Source of the DNA: an uncultured Clostridium sp.
Lineage (GTDB): Bacteria; Bacillota; Clostridia; Oscillospirales; Ruminococcaceae
NCBI GenBank assembly: GCA_902490335.1
Contig: CABUDL010000006.1
Location: forward strand, 1-64,000
Direction: 5' to 3'
DNA: 64,000 nucleotides
The position numbers were made by a program, and so were the translations under genes. The notes under the pieces are model-generated. The model searched no databases and was not told where the DNA came from. It was given only the letters and a program-made list of their open reading frames with translations. Below are positions 1-7,764 of the stretch, in pieces; the first letter of the stretch is position 1, and each line of letters starts with the position of its first letter.

Positions 1-64
1 GTAGCCGCAGGAGCGGGGTGCGTAACCCCGCAAGAGAGGGGCATGGGGATACCTACCCACAACA

Positions 65-378
65 GGCTCCCCTTTTTAAGGGGAGCTGCCGACCGCAGTC
101 GGCTGAGGGGTAAACGTCAAGGTTTCCTTGTCGTAACAAGGCTGCGCCTTGTTGTGCCACAGGGTTAAAAGGTTCACCCCTCCGCTGTGACTGCGTCACA
201 CCACCTCCCCTACATAGGGGAGGCTTTTCTCTGTACCAAGGCTCCCCTTTCTAAGGGGAGCTGCCGACCATAGTCGGCTGAGGGGTAAACGTCAAGGTTT
301 CACCTTGACATGACCGCAGTCGGCTGAAGGGTTGACGTCAAGGTTTCACCTTGATGTGACGACAGTCGGCTGATGGGT
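65..378. repeat. Intergenic dispersed repeat units (two near-full, two partial, one inverted)
   Basis: Two near-identical units at 65-125 and 239-299 each contain a TCCCCTT/AAGGGGA hairpin, then GCTGCCGAC, AGTCGGCTGAGGGGTAAACGTCAAGG. Partial copies of the AGTCGGCTGA core lie at about 317-345 and 363-378. A related unit in inverse orientation lies at about 172-224 (ACCCCTCCGC ... CTCCCCTACATAGGGGAGG). Hairpin-forming repeats of this style are common between genes of gut Clostridia. No coding potential is seen in 1-472. Confidence 0.75.
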
Positions 379-414
379 AAAAAAACCAGCCCACGCCTTG
401 CGGCGTGGGCTGGT
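379..414 (-). terminator. Intrinsic terminator of the NPETG surface protein gene
   Basis: A perfect 13-bp stem (385-397 with 402-414, loop TTGC) is followed on the minus strand by seven T. It lies about 60 bp downstream of the stop codon at 473. Confidence 0.9.
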
Positions 415-472
415 TGTGCTTAGACTGTCTTTAAAACAATCAAACGATTTTATCTAAGATATGATCGCTTAA

Positions 473-2170
473 TTATTTCTTGAGAGCCAGAGCGCCAGCA
501 GCAGCTACAGAAACAACTGCCAGGGAAACTGCCAGACCTACAAAGTCTTCTGCGCCAGTTTCTGGGTTTGGTTTGGTTTCTGGTTTAACTTCTACTTCTG
601 GTTTGTTCTCTTCTACAGGCTCTTTGTCTTCGTTCTCAACTGGCTCTTCATCGTCAGCGATCTCTTCGGTAGCCAGAACGTAGTTGCCCAGCTGTTTGGT
701 TGGGAACAGGAAACCGTTAACTTTCTTGTTGGTGTGAGCGATAGCGTATTTTTCAACGTACTCAGCGTCAACTTTTACCAGTTCGCCATCTTCGATGGAG
801 TATGGTACCAGGGAGTCATCGTCGGAAACGATCAGCAGCTCGCCGCTTCTGGAGAAGTTAGCGTTGTCGTTGTCGAATTTGAAGAAGCTGTCAGCTTCAA
901 CGTCCATTTCGCCGGCAACTGCTTTGTTGTAAGCGGTGGACAGGTCGAGGTACATGGACTCTTCAGAGTACATTTTAACGGTGAAGAATGCTTTGTCAGC
1001 AAAGTCGAATACAGCGGTGCCGTTTTCGCCCTTCTTAACTTTCCACAGTTTAGCTTTGGAAGCATCGTTGGTCCAGGTGAAGTCTACGTATTCGAAGTTG
1101 TTGTTAGCGTAGTTGCCTTCAACCCATACTTTGTTGGTCTCGTCGCCGGTCTTGTTGCTAGCAACGTATACATAGTATTTAACGGTTTCTTCGTCAACAA
1201 ACTTCCAGGAATCTTTCAGGGTGATCTTTACATAAACACCGTTTGGTTTGATGTCGTCAGCAAAGCCTTTGTAAGAATGGTAGTCAGCAGCGGTAGCTTT
1301 GTACAGCTCAGCTTTAGCAACCAGTTCTTCAACGTCGGTAGAAGAAGCTTCGATCAGGTTGATGGACCAGTTCTTGTCGATGTTGCCGGTGTATACGGTG
1401 TCATCTTCGTACTCGCCATTCCAGATTGGTTTGCCGATTACATCATCAGTGCCTTCAACTTCGTTGGATCTGATGGTGATGTAAGCGTCGTCAGCGTTCT
1501 CTACGGTCAGAGCAGCAACCCAAGCCGCGTAGTTCTTGTAGGTTTTAGCACCGATGTAGTATTTCTTGTAGCTGTCTTTCTCGCCTTTGTCTTCGTTAGC
1601 ATTGTAGTCACCTGGAATGTTGATATCAGCAGCTCTGTAGATTTTTGCTGGTCTGCCATTTACATTTTCGGTTCCAACTTCAACAACACCGTCGTAGCCT
1701 TCCCCTTTTGCTCTCTGTACCAGTTCTTCCCAGTTGTCAGCATACTTAACGTTATTCATGTCATAGAACTCGTTGGTATGACCTGCATCCTGACCTCTGT
1801 AAACCTTCCAGGCAACATCGTTCCTTACGGTAACAGAAGTTTCAGCAACTTTGTGCTGTTCCTGAGCGTCGATGTCATCTTCGCCTTCGGTCAGAGAAGT
1901 TTCATAAACCTTCTGATGGTCAGCGTACAGAGGCATCCAGATAACGTCGCCTGGTTCGAAGTCAACGTTCTTGTTGTCGGTCAGGTCAGTGGAAGCTTCC
2001 TCAACGATGTCGCCGTCTTTGTTGGTTACGAACAGCTGTCCCTCAAAACGGAAATTCTTTGGCCAGCTAGCCTCGTCATTGGTGCTGCTGTTGTAGGAAA
2101 TAGCAAAAGCGTTAGCGCCCATGCCAAGTACCATAGCAGAAGCCAGTGCTACGGAAAGTACTTTTTTCAT
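473..2170 (-). CDS. Secreted acidic surface protein with C-terminal NPETG sorting signal
   Basis: 565 residues. The first ~23 form a signal peptide (MKK, hydrophobic stretch, ANAFA cleavage-like site). The body is acidic, rich in D, E, N, Y and K, and I recognise no catalytic domain. The C terminus has a proline/glutamate-rich spacer, the motif NPETG, a hydrophobic segment and a final KK, which is the layout of a sortase substrate. A class B sortase is encoded at 26131-28095, so anchoring by it is possible but not shown. The start is supported by TAGGAGGA about 9 nt upstream. A strong promoter, a long leader and a strong terminator suggest an abundant monocistronic product, possibly S-layer-like. 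That role is inference. Confidence 0.8.
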   Translation of the reverse strand: MKKVLSVALASAMVLGMGANAFAISYNSSTNDEASWPKNFRFEGQLFVTNKDGDIVEEASTDLTDNKNVDFEPGDVIWMPLYADHQKVYETSLTEGEDDIDAQEQHKVAETSVTVRNDVAWKVYRGQDAGHTNEFYDMNNVKYADNWEELVQRAKGEGYDGVVEVGTENVNGRPAKIYRAADINIPGDYNANEDKGEKDSYKKYYIGAKTYKNYAAWVAALTVENADDAYITIRSNEVEGTDDVIGKPIWNGEYEDDTVYTGNIDKNWSINLIEASSTDVEELVAKAELYKATAADYHSYKGFADDIKPNGVYVKITLKDSWKFVDEETVKYYVYVASNKTGDETNKVWVEGNYANNNFEYVDFTWTNDASKAKLWKVKKGENGTAVFDFADKAFFTVKMYSEESMYLDLSTAYNKAVAGEMDVEADSFFKFDNDNANFSRSGELLIVSDDDSLVPYSIEDGELVKVDAEYVEKYAIAHTNKKVNGFLFPTKQLGNYVLATEEIADDEEPVENEDKEPVEENKPEVEVKPETKPNPETGAEDFVGLAVSLAVVSVAAAGALALKK

Positions 2171-2277
2171 AGTCTTTCTTCCTCCTAAAATAAAATTAGG
2201 TTGAATATTTATTCAAATTCAACCCTTGTGTTTTTGACGTCCGCGGGTGCTCCACACACCTGCTCCCGTCTGCTATT

Positions 2278-2357
2278 ATTCTATCTCAAATTGGTAAAGG
2301 CTGCAATACAGTTTAGTGAACACTTCTCTGTATTTTTGTCGCACTTCTCAATATTTT
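2278..2357 (-). promoter_or_regulatory. Promoter of the NPETG surface protein with upstream direct repeat
   Basis: On the minus strand TTGCAG (2301-2306) and TAGAAT (2278-2283) are separated by 17 bp. Just upstream of the -35 lies a direct repeat, CACTTCTC at 2321-2328 and 2342-2349, each followed three bases later by an ATTTTT run. The 21-bp period places both copies on the same DNA face. The leader is about 100 nt. The rest of 2358-2587 is AT-rich and shows no gene. Confidence 0.65.
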
Positions 2358-2587
2358 TTACATTTTGATTAAAAAAACAGCTCTTTTTCCCCTGTGGCTC
2401 GGGTCTTTTGTGGGTAAATGTTGCATTTTGGTTACAATCCGCTCTTTTTGTATTTTCTTGCGTGCGTTTTTATATTTCCCATTTTGTTAATAGACATTTT
2501 CCCCAACTTCTGTTTTTTATTGCTCTTTTTCCTTCTTTATTATATGAATAAAATACATCTTAAAAAGAATAATTATATATTTCAGCA

Positions 2588-2621
2588 TAAAAATAAACGC
2601 AGACCGTTTTCTTCCGTCTGC
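2588..2621 (-). terminator. Intrinsic terminator of the TetR-family gene
   Basis: Stem GCAGAC/GTCTGC (2599-2604 with 2616-2621) is followed on the minus strand by a T-rich tract (2588-2597). It lies 34 bp past the stop at 2655. Confidence 0.65.
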
Positions 2622-2654
2622 TTCCCCTCTGCTGTCACTGTATTGTATGAAATC

Positions 2655-3233
2655 TTATCTGCTCATCGCTGTCGGGCTTTGGCTGCCCATCATCCGCTCC
2701 ATGATTCTTGCCATCTCGCCGGGCGCCATGCGCATCCCGTCCTCAATCCAGCTGACCAGCATCTCCCGCAGTCCCGCCGCACAAAACCGGCTGCCGTACC
2801 GCAGCTGCTCGCCAAACAGCTGTGTCCCCAGACACCGCTCGCTGATGCCCGCACACAGCTCACCCAACAGCCACGGTGCGCCGTACTCGCTTGCCATCAT
2901 CTTGGCAATCTCGCGGTGCTCCTCCAGATATTCCAGCACCCGCACCAGCAGCGGATAGGGTCCTTCCTCCAGCTTGCTCTGCGGCACGCTGCTCAAAATC
3001 TCGGTCAGCTGCTCGGCAATCTCCCGCTCGGTCTGCACCTTCAAATCCATCGCGTCGGTGTAGTGGTGGTAAAAGGTGCCGCGGTGGACGTCCGCCTCGT
3101 CGGTCAGCTCCTTGATGGTGATTTCCCCGATGCTCTTTTTGCTCAACAGCCGGATCAGCGCCTCCTGCAACGCTTTCTTGCTTTTGCGAATGCGCCTGTC
3201 CTCGCCTCTTTCCTCATACAAAGTTCCGTTCAT
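2655..3233 (-). CDS. TetR/AcrR-family transcriptional regulator
   Basis: About 192 residues. The N-terminal ~60 residues form a TetR helix-turn-helix (ITIKELTDEADVHRGTFYHHY), with a helical ligand/dimer domain after it of the type seen in DhaS-like TetR proteins. ATG at 3233 is preferred over the one at 3239 because GGAGGG lies 9 nt upstream of it. A palindrome in its own upstream region (3278-3296) suggests autoregulation. It is divergent from ypeB. The ligand and the regulon are unknown. Confidence 0.85.
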   Translation of the reverse strand: MNGTLYEERGEDRRIRKSKKALQEALIRLLSKKSIGEITIKELTDEADVHRGTFYHHYTDAMDLKVQTEREIAEQLTEILSSVPQSKLEEGPYPLLVRVLEYLEEHREIAKMMASEYGAPWLLGELCAGISERCLGTQLFGEQLRYGSRFCAAGLREMLVSWIEDGMRMAPGEMARIMERMMGSQSPTAMSR

Positions 3234-3277
3234 ATACATTCACCCTCCGTTTTGTCTAATAACATTTATTTCAATGG

Positions 3278-3296
3278 GGTTATGTTCAATATAACC
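3278..3296. promoter_or_regulatory. Candidate TetR operator
   Basis: A perfect inverted repeat GGTTAT-7-ATAACC lies 45 bp upstream of the tetR start, between it and ypeB. Position and symmetry fit an operator for the adjacent regulator. This is inference from context. Confidence 0.5.
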
Positions 3297-3459
3297 AAAA
3301 ACGCACGCATAAAATGTACATTTTTATTATAAATGGCACGATAATGTTTGTCAACCGCTTTTCACTTTCTTTCGATTTTTCGGCGGATTTCCTGTATATT
3401 CCGCTGTATTTCTGTTCACACTGATGAGGAAAACTTTTTTGAAAGGCAGGAAAACTCCC

Positions 3460-4818
3460 ATGAATCACAAAGATACCCCGGTCAGCCCGCTTTACTACAA
3501 AATTCTCATCGCGCTGATGCTTGCCCTTTCCATCATCCTTGCCGTCTGGGCAGCATACAGCCACCTGAGCGCGCGCGCCTATCGCACCGCCTTGCAGAAC
3601 ACCTACTGCCGCGCCGCCGATTCTGCCGCCGACAATCTGGCAAACCTCTCCGACGACCTGGTCAAGGGGATGTACACCGGCAGCAGCCCGCAGCTTTCGC
3701 AGATTTGCGCCCGCCTGTGGAAGGAGTCCGCCGCCGCAAAATCCTCCCTGTCCGCCCTGCCGCTGGAATCCACCCTGTCTGCCACCAACAAATTTTTATC
3801 GCAGGCGGGCGACTACGCCATGTACCTCTCCCGCAAGACTGCCAATGGCTCGCCGCTCACCGAGGAGGAGCGCAGCAGCTTTGCCTCCCTGCGCGAATAT
3901 GCCGACCGCCTGAGCGTCCAGCTGGATGACCTTGCCTGCTCGCTGCAAAACGGCAGCCTGACCGTCGAGCAGCTGCGGGCATCCGAGCAAAACCCTTCCG
4001 CCTTTGCCGTCCACGCCGACGGCGACGACCGCCTGCGCCAGCTGGAGGACAGCTTCACCGGCTATCCCACCCTCATCTACGACGGACCCTTCTCCGACCA
4101 CCTGCTGGAAAAAACGCCGCAGATGACCCAGGACAAGCCCACCATCACACCCGAGCAGGCAAAAGCCATCGCCGCCCGTGTGACCGACCGCCCTCTGCCA
4201 CAGCTGCGCCGGGAGGATTCTGTCCTGCCCTGCTATGTGCTGCACGACGGCAAAAACAACTCGGTTGCCATCACCCGGCAGGGCGGCTTTCTATGCTATC
4301 TGGTCACAGCCAAGCCCGAGGCGCTGACCGCCCGCCTTTCCTACCAGCAGGCGGTGGACAAAGCCCAGCAGTTTTTGCAGGCACAGGGCTACTCCTCAAT
4401 GAAGGACACCTACTATGAAACCACCGACGGGGTGATGACCCTCAACTTTGCCTACCTCGACCCTGCCATCCAGACCATCTGCTACACCGACCTCATCAAG
4501 GTGGAGGTTTCTTTGCAGGACGGCAGCATCCTCGGTCTGGACGCCCGCGGCTATCTGGTCAACCACCACCGGCGGCAGCTGCCTTCCCCGCAGCTTTCGC
4601 CTGTGCAGGCGCAGCAGTCGGTCAGTCCCCTGCTGACGGTGGACAGCGTGCGCCCTGCCCTCATCCCCACCTCCGGCAAAAACGAGGCGGCGGTGTACGA
4701 ATTTTTCTGCACCTCCTCCACCGGCGATCGGGTGCTGTGCTATGTCAACACCGCCACCGGCGCCGAGGAACAGCTGTTGTTGCTGGTGCAAACTCCCAAC
4801 GGCACCCTGACCAAATAA
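3460..4818 (+). CDS. ypeB: Germination protein YpeB
   Basis: 452 residues. An N-terminal membrane anchor (~residues 12-32) precedes a helical domain. The C-terminal half contains PepSY-like repeats (ITPEQAKAIAARV; SYQQAVDKAQQFL; SPVQAQQSV) and the family segment LGLDARGYLVNHH. In Bacillus, YpeB sits in the spore inner membrane/cortex zone and is needed with the lytic transglycosylase SleB for cortex breakdown during germination. ATG at 3460 is chosen over 3424 because GAAAGGCAGG precedes it. No sleB is adjacent, unlike the usual sleB-ypeB pair. It is monocistronic, with its own terminator. Confidence 0.88.
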   Translation: MNHKDTPVSPLYYKILIALMLALSIILAVWAAYSHLSARAYRTALQNTYCRAADSAADNLANLSDDLVKGMYTGSSPQLSQICARLWKESAAAKSSLSALPLESTLSATNKFLSQAGDYAMYLSRKTANGSPLTEEERSSFASLREYADRLSVQLDDLACSLQNGSLTVEQLRASEQNPSAFAVHADGDDRLRQLEDSFTGYPTLIYDGPFSDHLLEKTPQMTQDKPTITPEQAKAIAARVTDRPLPQLRREDSVLPCYVLHDGKNNSVAITRQGGFLCYLVTAKPEALTARLSYQQAVDKAQQFLQAQGYSSMKDTYYETTDGVMTLNFAYLDPAIQTICYTDLIKVEVSLQDGSILGLDARGYLVNHHRRQLPSPQLSPVQAQQSVSPLLTVDSVRPALIPTSGKNEAAVYEFFCTSSTGDRVLCYVNTATGAEEQLLLLVQTPNGTLTK

Positions 4819-4860
4819 ACAAAACGCCCTCTGCCTGTCAGACAGAGGGCGTTTTGTTCT
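4819..4860 (+). terminator. Intrinsic terminator of ypeB
   Basis: A perfect 15-bp stem (4819-4833 with 4843-4857) begins directly after the stop codon. Confidence 0.9.
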
Positions 4861-5273
4861 TTGCAGAAAAATCCCCTTTCTGCAAAGATATTTTGGAAGG
4901 ATTATGTTGATTGTAGAAGATGTCTTAGATAAAAAGAGCTGTGCCGCCTTTTGCAGGCATGAAAGTTTTTTTGGCACAAGGTGCAGATTCTGTTTCCTGC
5001 AAATGATTTGTCTTTATTATACACCTGCATTTTCCCTTTGTCAATGCGACTTAATTTTCCGGCATTCGGGTGCTTTTTTCTGTTTCTTTTGTCAAAAATG
5101 CAGGAAACACTTTACAAATTTTCATTTCTTTACAAATCCCCATTCTTTTATCGCCTTCCTGCCCATTTTGTGGTATAATGTTGTATCGTAACCGATAACT
5201 TCATCCCAAACTTTATCAAGTTTTTGCTAAGACAAAATTTTTTTCACCTGCCCCTTTTGAAAGGAGAATTTCC

Positions 5274-7055
5274 ATGGCATTGGATGGTACCCTGCTGCGC
5301 CAGATCCGCCACGAGCTGGAAGGTGTGCTGATCGGCGCGCGCATTGATAAAATACACCAGATCTCCCGCGAGGAGATGATCTTCATCCTGCGCCTGCCGC
5401 AACCCACCGCAGACGGCGCGCGCAGCGTCAAGCTGTATCTTTCTGCCGGAGCGGACAGCCCGCGGCTGCACCTGACCGGCGCTTCCTTTGAAAACCCGAA
5501 GGCTCCGCCGATGTTCTGTATGCTGATGCGCAAATATCTGGGCAGCGCCAAGCTGCTGCGCTTAGAGCAGATCGGGCTGGACCGTATCCTGCACCTGATT
5601 TTTGAAACCCGCAACGAGATGGGCGACCTGATCGAACTGACCGTCGCGGTCGAAATCATGGGCAGACATTCCAACATCATCCTCATCGGCGAGGACGGCA
5701 GAGTCATCGACTCAATCAAACGCATCGACGACACCATGTCCTCGGTGCGCCCGATTTTGCCCGGCGTCCGCTACACCCTGCCGCCTGCACAGGACAAACT
5801 GGATTTGACCGACTGCACCCCGCAGCAGATCGAGGAGCGGCTGCGCCAGGGCAAGGACACTCCGCTTTCCAAAGCGCTGCTGGCTGCGGTGCAGGGCGTG
5901 TCCCCCATCGTCTGCCGCGAGATTGCAAACTATGTCTTTACCGGCGACGACCGGGTCATCTCCGAGATGACCTCCGACCACTTCGACCGCCTGCGCTTCT
6001 TTCTGGCGCGGGTGATTGAGATGGCAAAAAATTACACCGGCACCCCCACCAGCGTCATCGACTCCCGCAAAAAGCCGGTGGATTTTTCCTTCATGGACAT
6101 CCACCAGTACGGCGGCATGATGTTCACCCGAACCTACCCGACTTACAGCCAGCTGCTCGACGACTTCTACACCCAGCGGGACAGCATCCAGCGGATGCGC
6201 CACCGCAGCGCCGACCTGCTCAAAATTCTGGCAAACACCTCCGACCGCATCGCCCGCAAGCTTGCCTTGCAGCACAAGGAGCTGGAGGACTGCGCCGACC
6301 GCGAGCGCTGGAAGATGTACGGTGACCTCATCAGCGCCAACCTCTACTCCATCCAGAAGGGCGACCGAGCAGCGACGGTGGTCAACTTCTATGACGAGCA
6401 GCAAGCCGAAATCACCATCCCGCTGGACCCGCGCAAAACGCCGTCCCAAAACGCGCAGAAATACTACGGCGAATACCGCAAGGCAGACACCGCCGAGAAA
6501 AAGCTGCGCCAGCTGATTGAAGAAGGTCAGCAGGAATCCGAATACATCGACTCGGTGTTCGACGCGCTCACCCGCGCCCAGACCAACGACGAGCTTTCCG
6601 CCATCCGCAGCGAGCTGGTGGAACAGGGTTACCTGCGCCGCAAGGGACCTTCCGCCAAAAAAGGCAAGGAAGCCCGCCTTGCGCCCAAGCGCTACCTCTC
6701 CGACGACGGCTTCACCATTCTGGTCGGACGCAACAACCTGCAAAACGACCAGCTCACCCTCAAGGAAGCCCGCGGACGGGATATGTGGTTCCACACCAAA
6801 AACATCCCCGGCTCCCATACGGTGGTACTCAGCGAGGGCAAAGAGATTCCCGACAGCACCCTGCATCAGGCAGCCATTCTGGCAGCAGCCAACTCCAAAG
6901 CCGCCGACTCCGCGCAGGTGCCGGTCGACTACACCCTCATCAAAAATGTCAAAAAGCCGCGCGGTGCAAAGCCCGGCATGGTCATCTATGTCAGCTACCA
7001 GACCGCCTATGTCACACCCGACCTGGAGCTGGAAAAGCGCCTGCTGGTGGAATAG
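5274..7055 (+). CDS. rqcH: Ribosome quality-control NFACT protein RqcH (Rqc2 homologue)
   Basis: 593 residues in the NFACT layout. An N-terminal NFACT-N domain (1-~200) carries the Asp-Arg pair D103-R104 (LDRIL), equivalent to the DR motif needed for tail synthesis. A helix-hairpin-helix region and a long coiled coil (~280-440) follow. The C-terminal NFACT-R domain (~460-560) contains VGRNNLQNDQLTLKEA and DMWFHTKNIPGSH. In Bacillus the protein binds stalled 50S-peptidyl-tRNA complexes in the cytoplasm and adds C-terminal alanine tails that mark the nascent chain for degradation. Older annotations call it fibronectin-binding protein. GAAAGGAGAA precedes the start. It appears monocistronic. Confidence 0.93.
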   Translation: MALDGTLLRQIRHELEGVLIGARIDKIHQISREEMIFILRLPQPTADGARSVKLYLSAGADSPRLHLTGASFENPKAPPMFCMLMRKYLGSAKLLRLEQIGLDRILHLIFETRNEMGDLIELTVAVEIMGRHSNIILIGEDGRVIDSIKRIDDTMSSVRPILPGVRYTLPPAQDKLDLTDCTPQQIEERLRQGKDTPLSKALLAAVQGVSPIVCREIANYVFTGDDRVISEMTSDHFDRLRFFLARVIEMAKNYTGTPTSVIDSRKKPVDFSFMDIHQYGGMMFTRTYPTYSQLLDDFYTQRDSIQRMRHRSADLLKILANTSDRIARKLALQHKELEDCADRERWKMYGDLISANLYSIQKGDRAATVVNFYDEQQAEITIPLDPRKTPSQNAQKYYGEYRKADTAEKKLRQLIEEGQQESEYIDSVFDALTRAQTNDELSAIRSELVEQGYLRRKGPSAKKGKEARLAPKRYLSDDGFTILVGRNNLQNDQLTLKEARGRDMWFHTKNIPGSHTVVLSEGKEIPDSTLHQAAILAAANSKAADSAQVPVDYTLIKNVKKPRGAKPGMVIYVSYQTAYVTPDLELEKRLLVE

Positions 7056-7067
7056 CAAATCAAACAA

Positions 7068-7103
7068 AAAGGGAGGGAGAGCCGATCAGTTCCCCCTCCC
7101 TTT
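7068..7103 (+). terminator. Hairpin after rqcH (probable terminator)
   Basis: A 10-bp inverted repeat AAAGGGAGGG/CCCTCCCTTT (7068-7077 with 7094-7103). Only three T follow, so termination may be weak. Confidence 0.55.
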
Positions 7104-7143
7104 CACCTAAATTCCAGTATATCCTGAGAAAAGAGGTCCTGCT

Positions 7144-7722
7144 ATGAAAAAGAAATCGCAAATCCTTCTGTCCTGCATGATTTTATCGTTATCTCTTTGC
7201 CTGATCTCTTGTTCTATTCGTACCTCGTCCACAGACATCGTTGCATCTGTTGGAAGCGTTCAAATTTCCCAGCAGGATGTTTCACAGGCTGTCGATGCTC
7301 AAAAATATATCCTTCAAAAAAGCAATTCGAAAGCTACCGTTGATTCATCTCAGGTGCTAAACGATTTGATTGCAAACGAAATCATCCATCAATTCGCCCA
7401 AAGGGAAGGACTTGCATTAAACGAATCCGAAATAGAAAGCATCCGCCAAGCACAGGAGGAAACCTATCAGATAATGGAAAACACTTTAAAAACCGGCTCT
7501 GAGGATGAGAAAAAATATGCCGAACTGGCTATGGAAAATTTACAGGAAATGGCGGATATTTATGGAGTAACGTTAGAAGAATATCAGGCATTATGCGTTG
7601 ATTCTCTGGTATTGTCCGAAGAACGCTCTCGATTAGCCGAAAAGAAATTCCATGGAGACTCTGCTGCCCTTATGGAGTATATTCAAAACTCGTATGATGA
7701 ATTTTCAGTATCTATCCAATAA
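7144..7722 (+). CDS. Lipoprotein with SurA N-like helical domain
   Basis: 192 residues. A lipoprotein signal peptide ends in the lipobox LISC, so the mature N terminus is a lipidated cysteine at residue ~23 on the outer face of the membrane. The rest (VASVGSVQISQQDVSQAVD ... NDLIANEIIHQFAQREGLALNESEI) resembles the N-terminal chaperone helices of SurA/PrsA-type foldases. No peptidyl-prolyl isomerase domain follows, so enzymatic activity is doubtful. AAAGAGGT lies 9 nt upstream of the ATG. Codon use is visibly more AT-rich than in rqcH, which hints at separate acquisition. A role in folding of exported proteins is possible but unproven. Confidence 0.7.
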   Translation: MKKKSQILLSCMILSLSLCLISCSIRTSSTDIVASVGSVQISQQDVSQAVDAQKYILQKSNSKATVDSSQVLNDLIANEIIHQFAQREGLALNESEIESIRQAQEETYQIMENTLKTGSEDEKKYAELAMENLQEMADIYGVTLEEYQALCVDSLVLSEERSRLAEKKFHGDSAALMEYIQNSYDEFSVSIQ

Positions 7723-7725
7723 AAC

Positions 7726-7758
7726 AAAAAGGGAACCGATTGCTCGGTTCCCTTTTTT
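7726..7758. terminator. Bidirectional terminator
   Basis: A 14-bp stem (7726-7739 with 7744-7757) has A-tract and T-tract flanks. It serves the lipoprotein gene on the plus strand and the beta-helix protein gene on the minus strand. Confidence 0.9.
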
Positions 7759-7764
7759 ATTTAC

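Noticed and set aside
734..2188. Long plus-strand open frame (484 codons) opposite the NPETG surface protein gene
   Set aside because: No ribosome site and an unnatural V/F/S/N composition. The minus-strand frame has a signal peptide, a sorting signal, a promoter and a terminator.
5712..7067. Long minus-strand open frame opposite rqcH
   Set aside because: It mirrors the codon pattern of rqcH, which has full domain support. No start site or family features on the minus strand.
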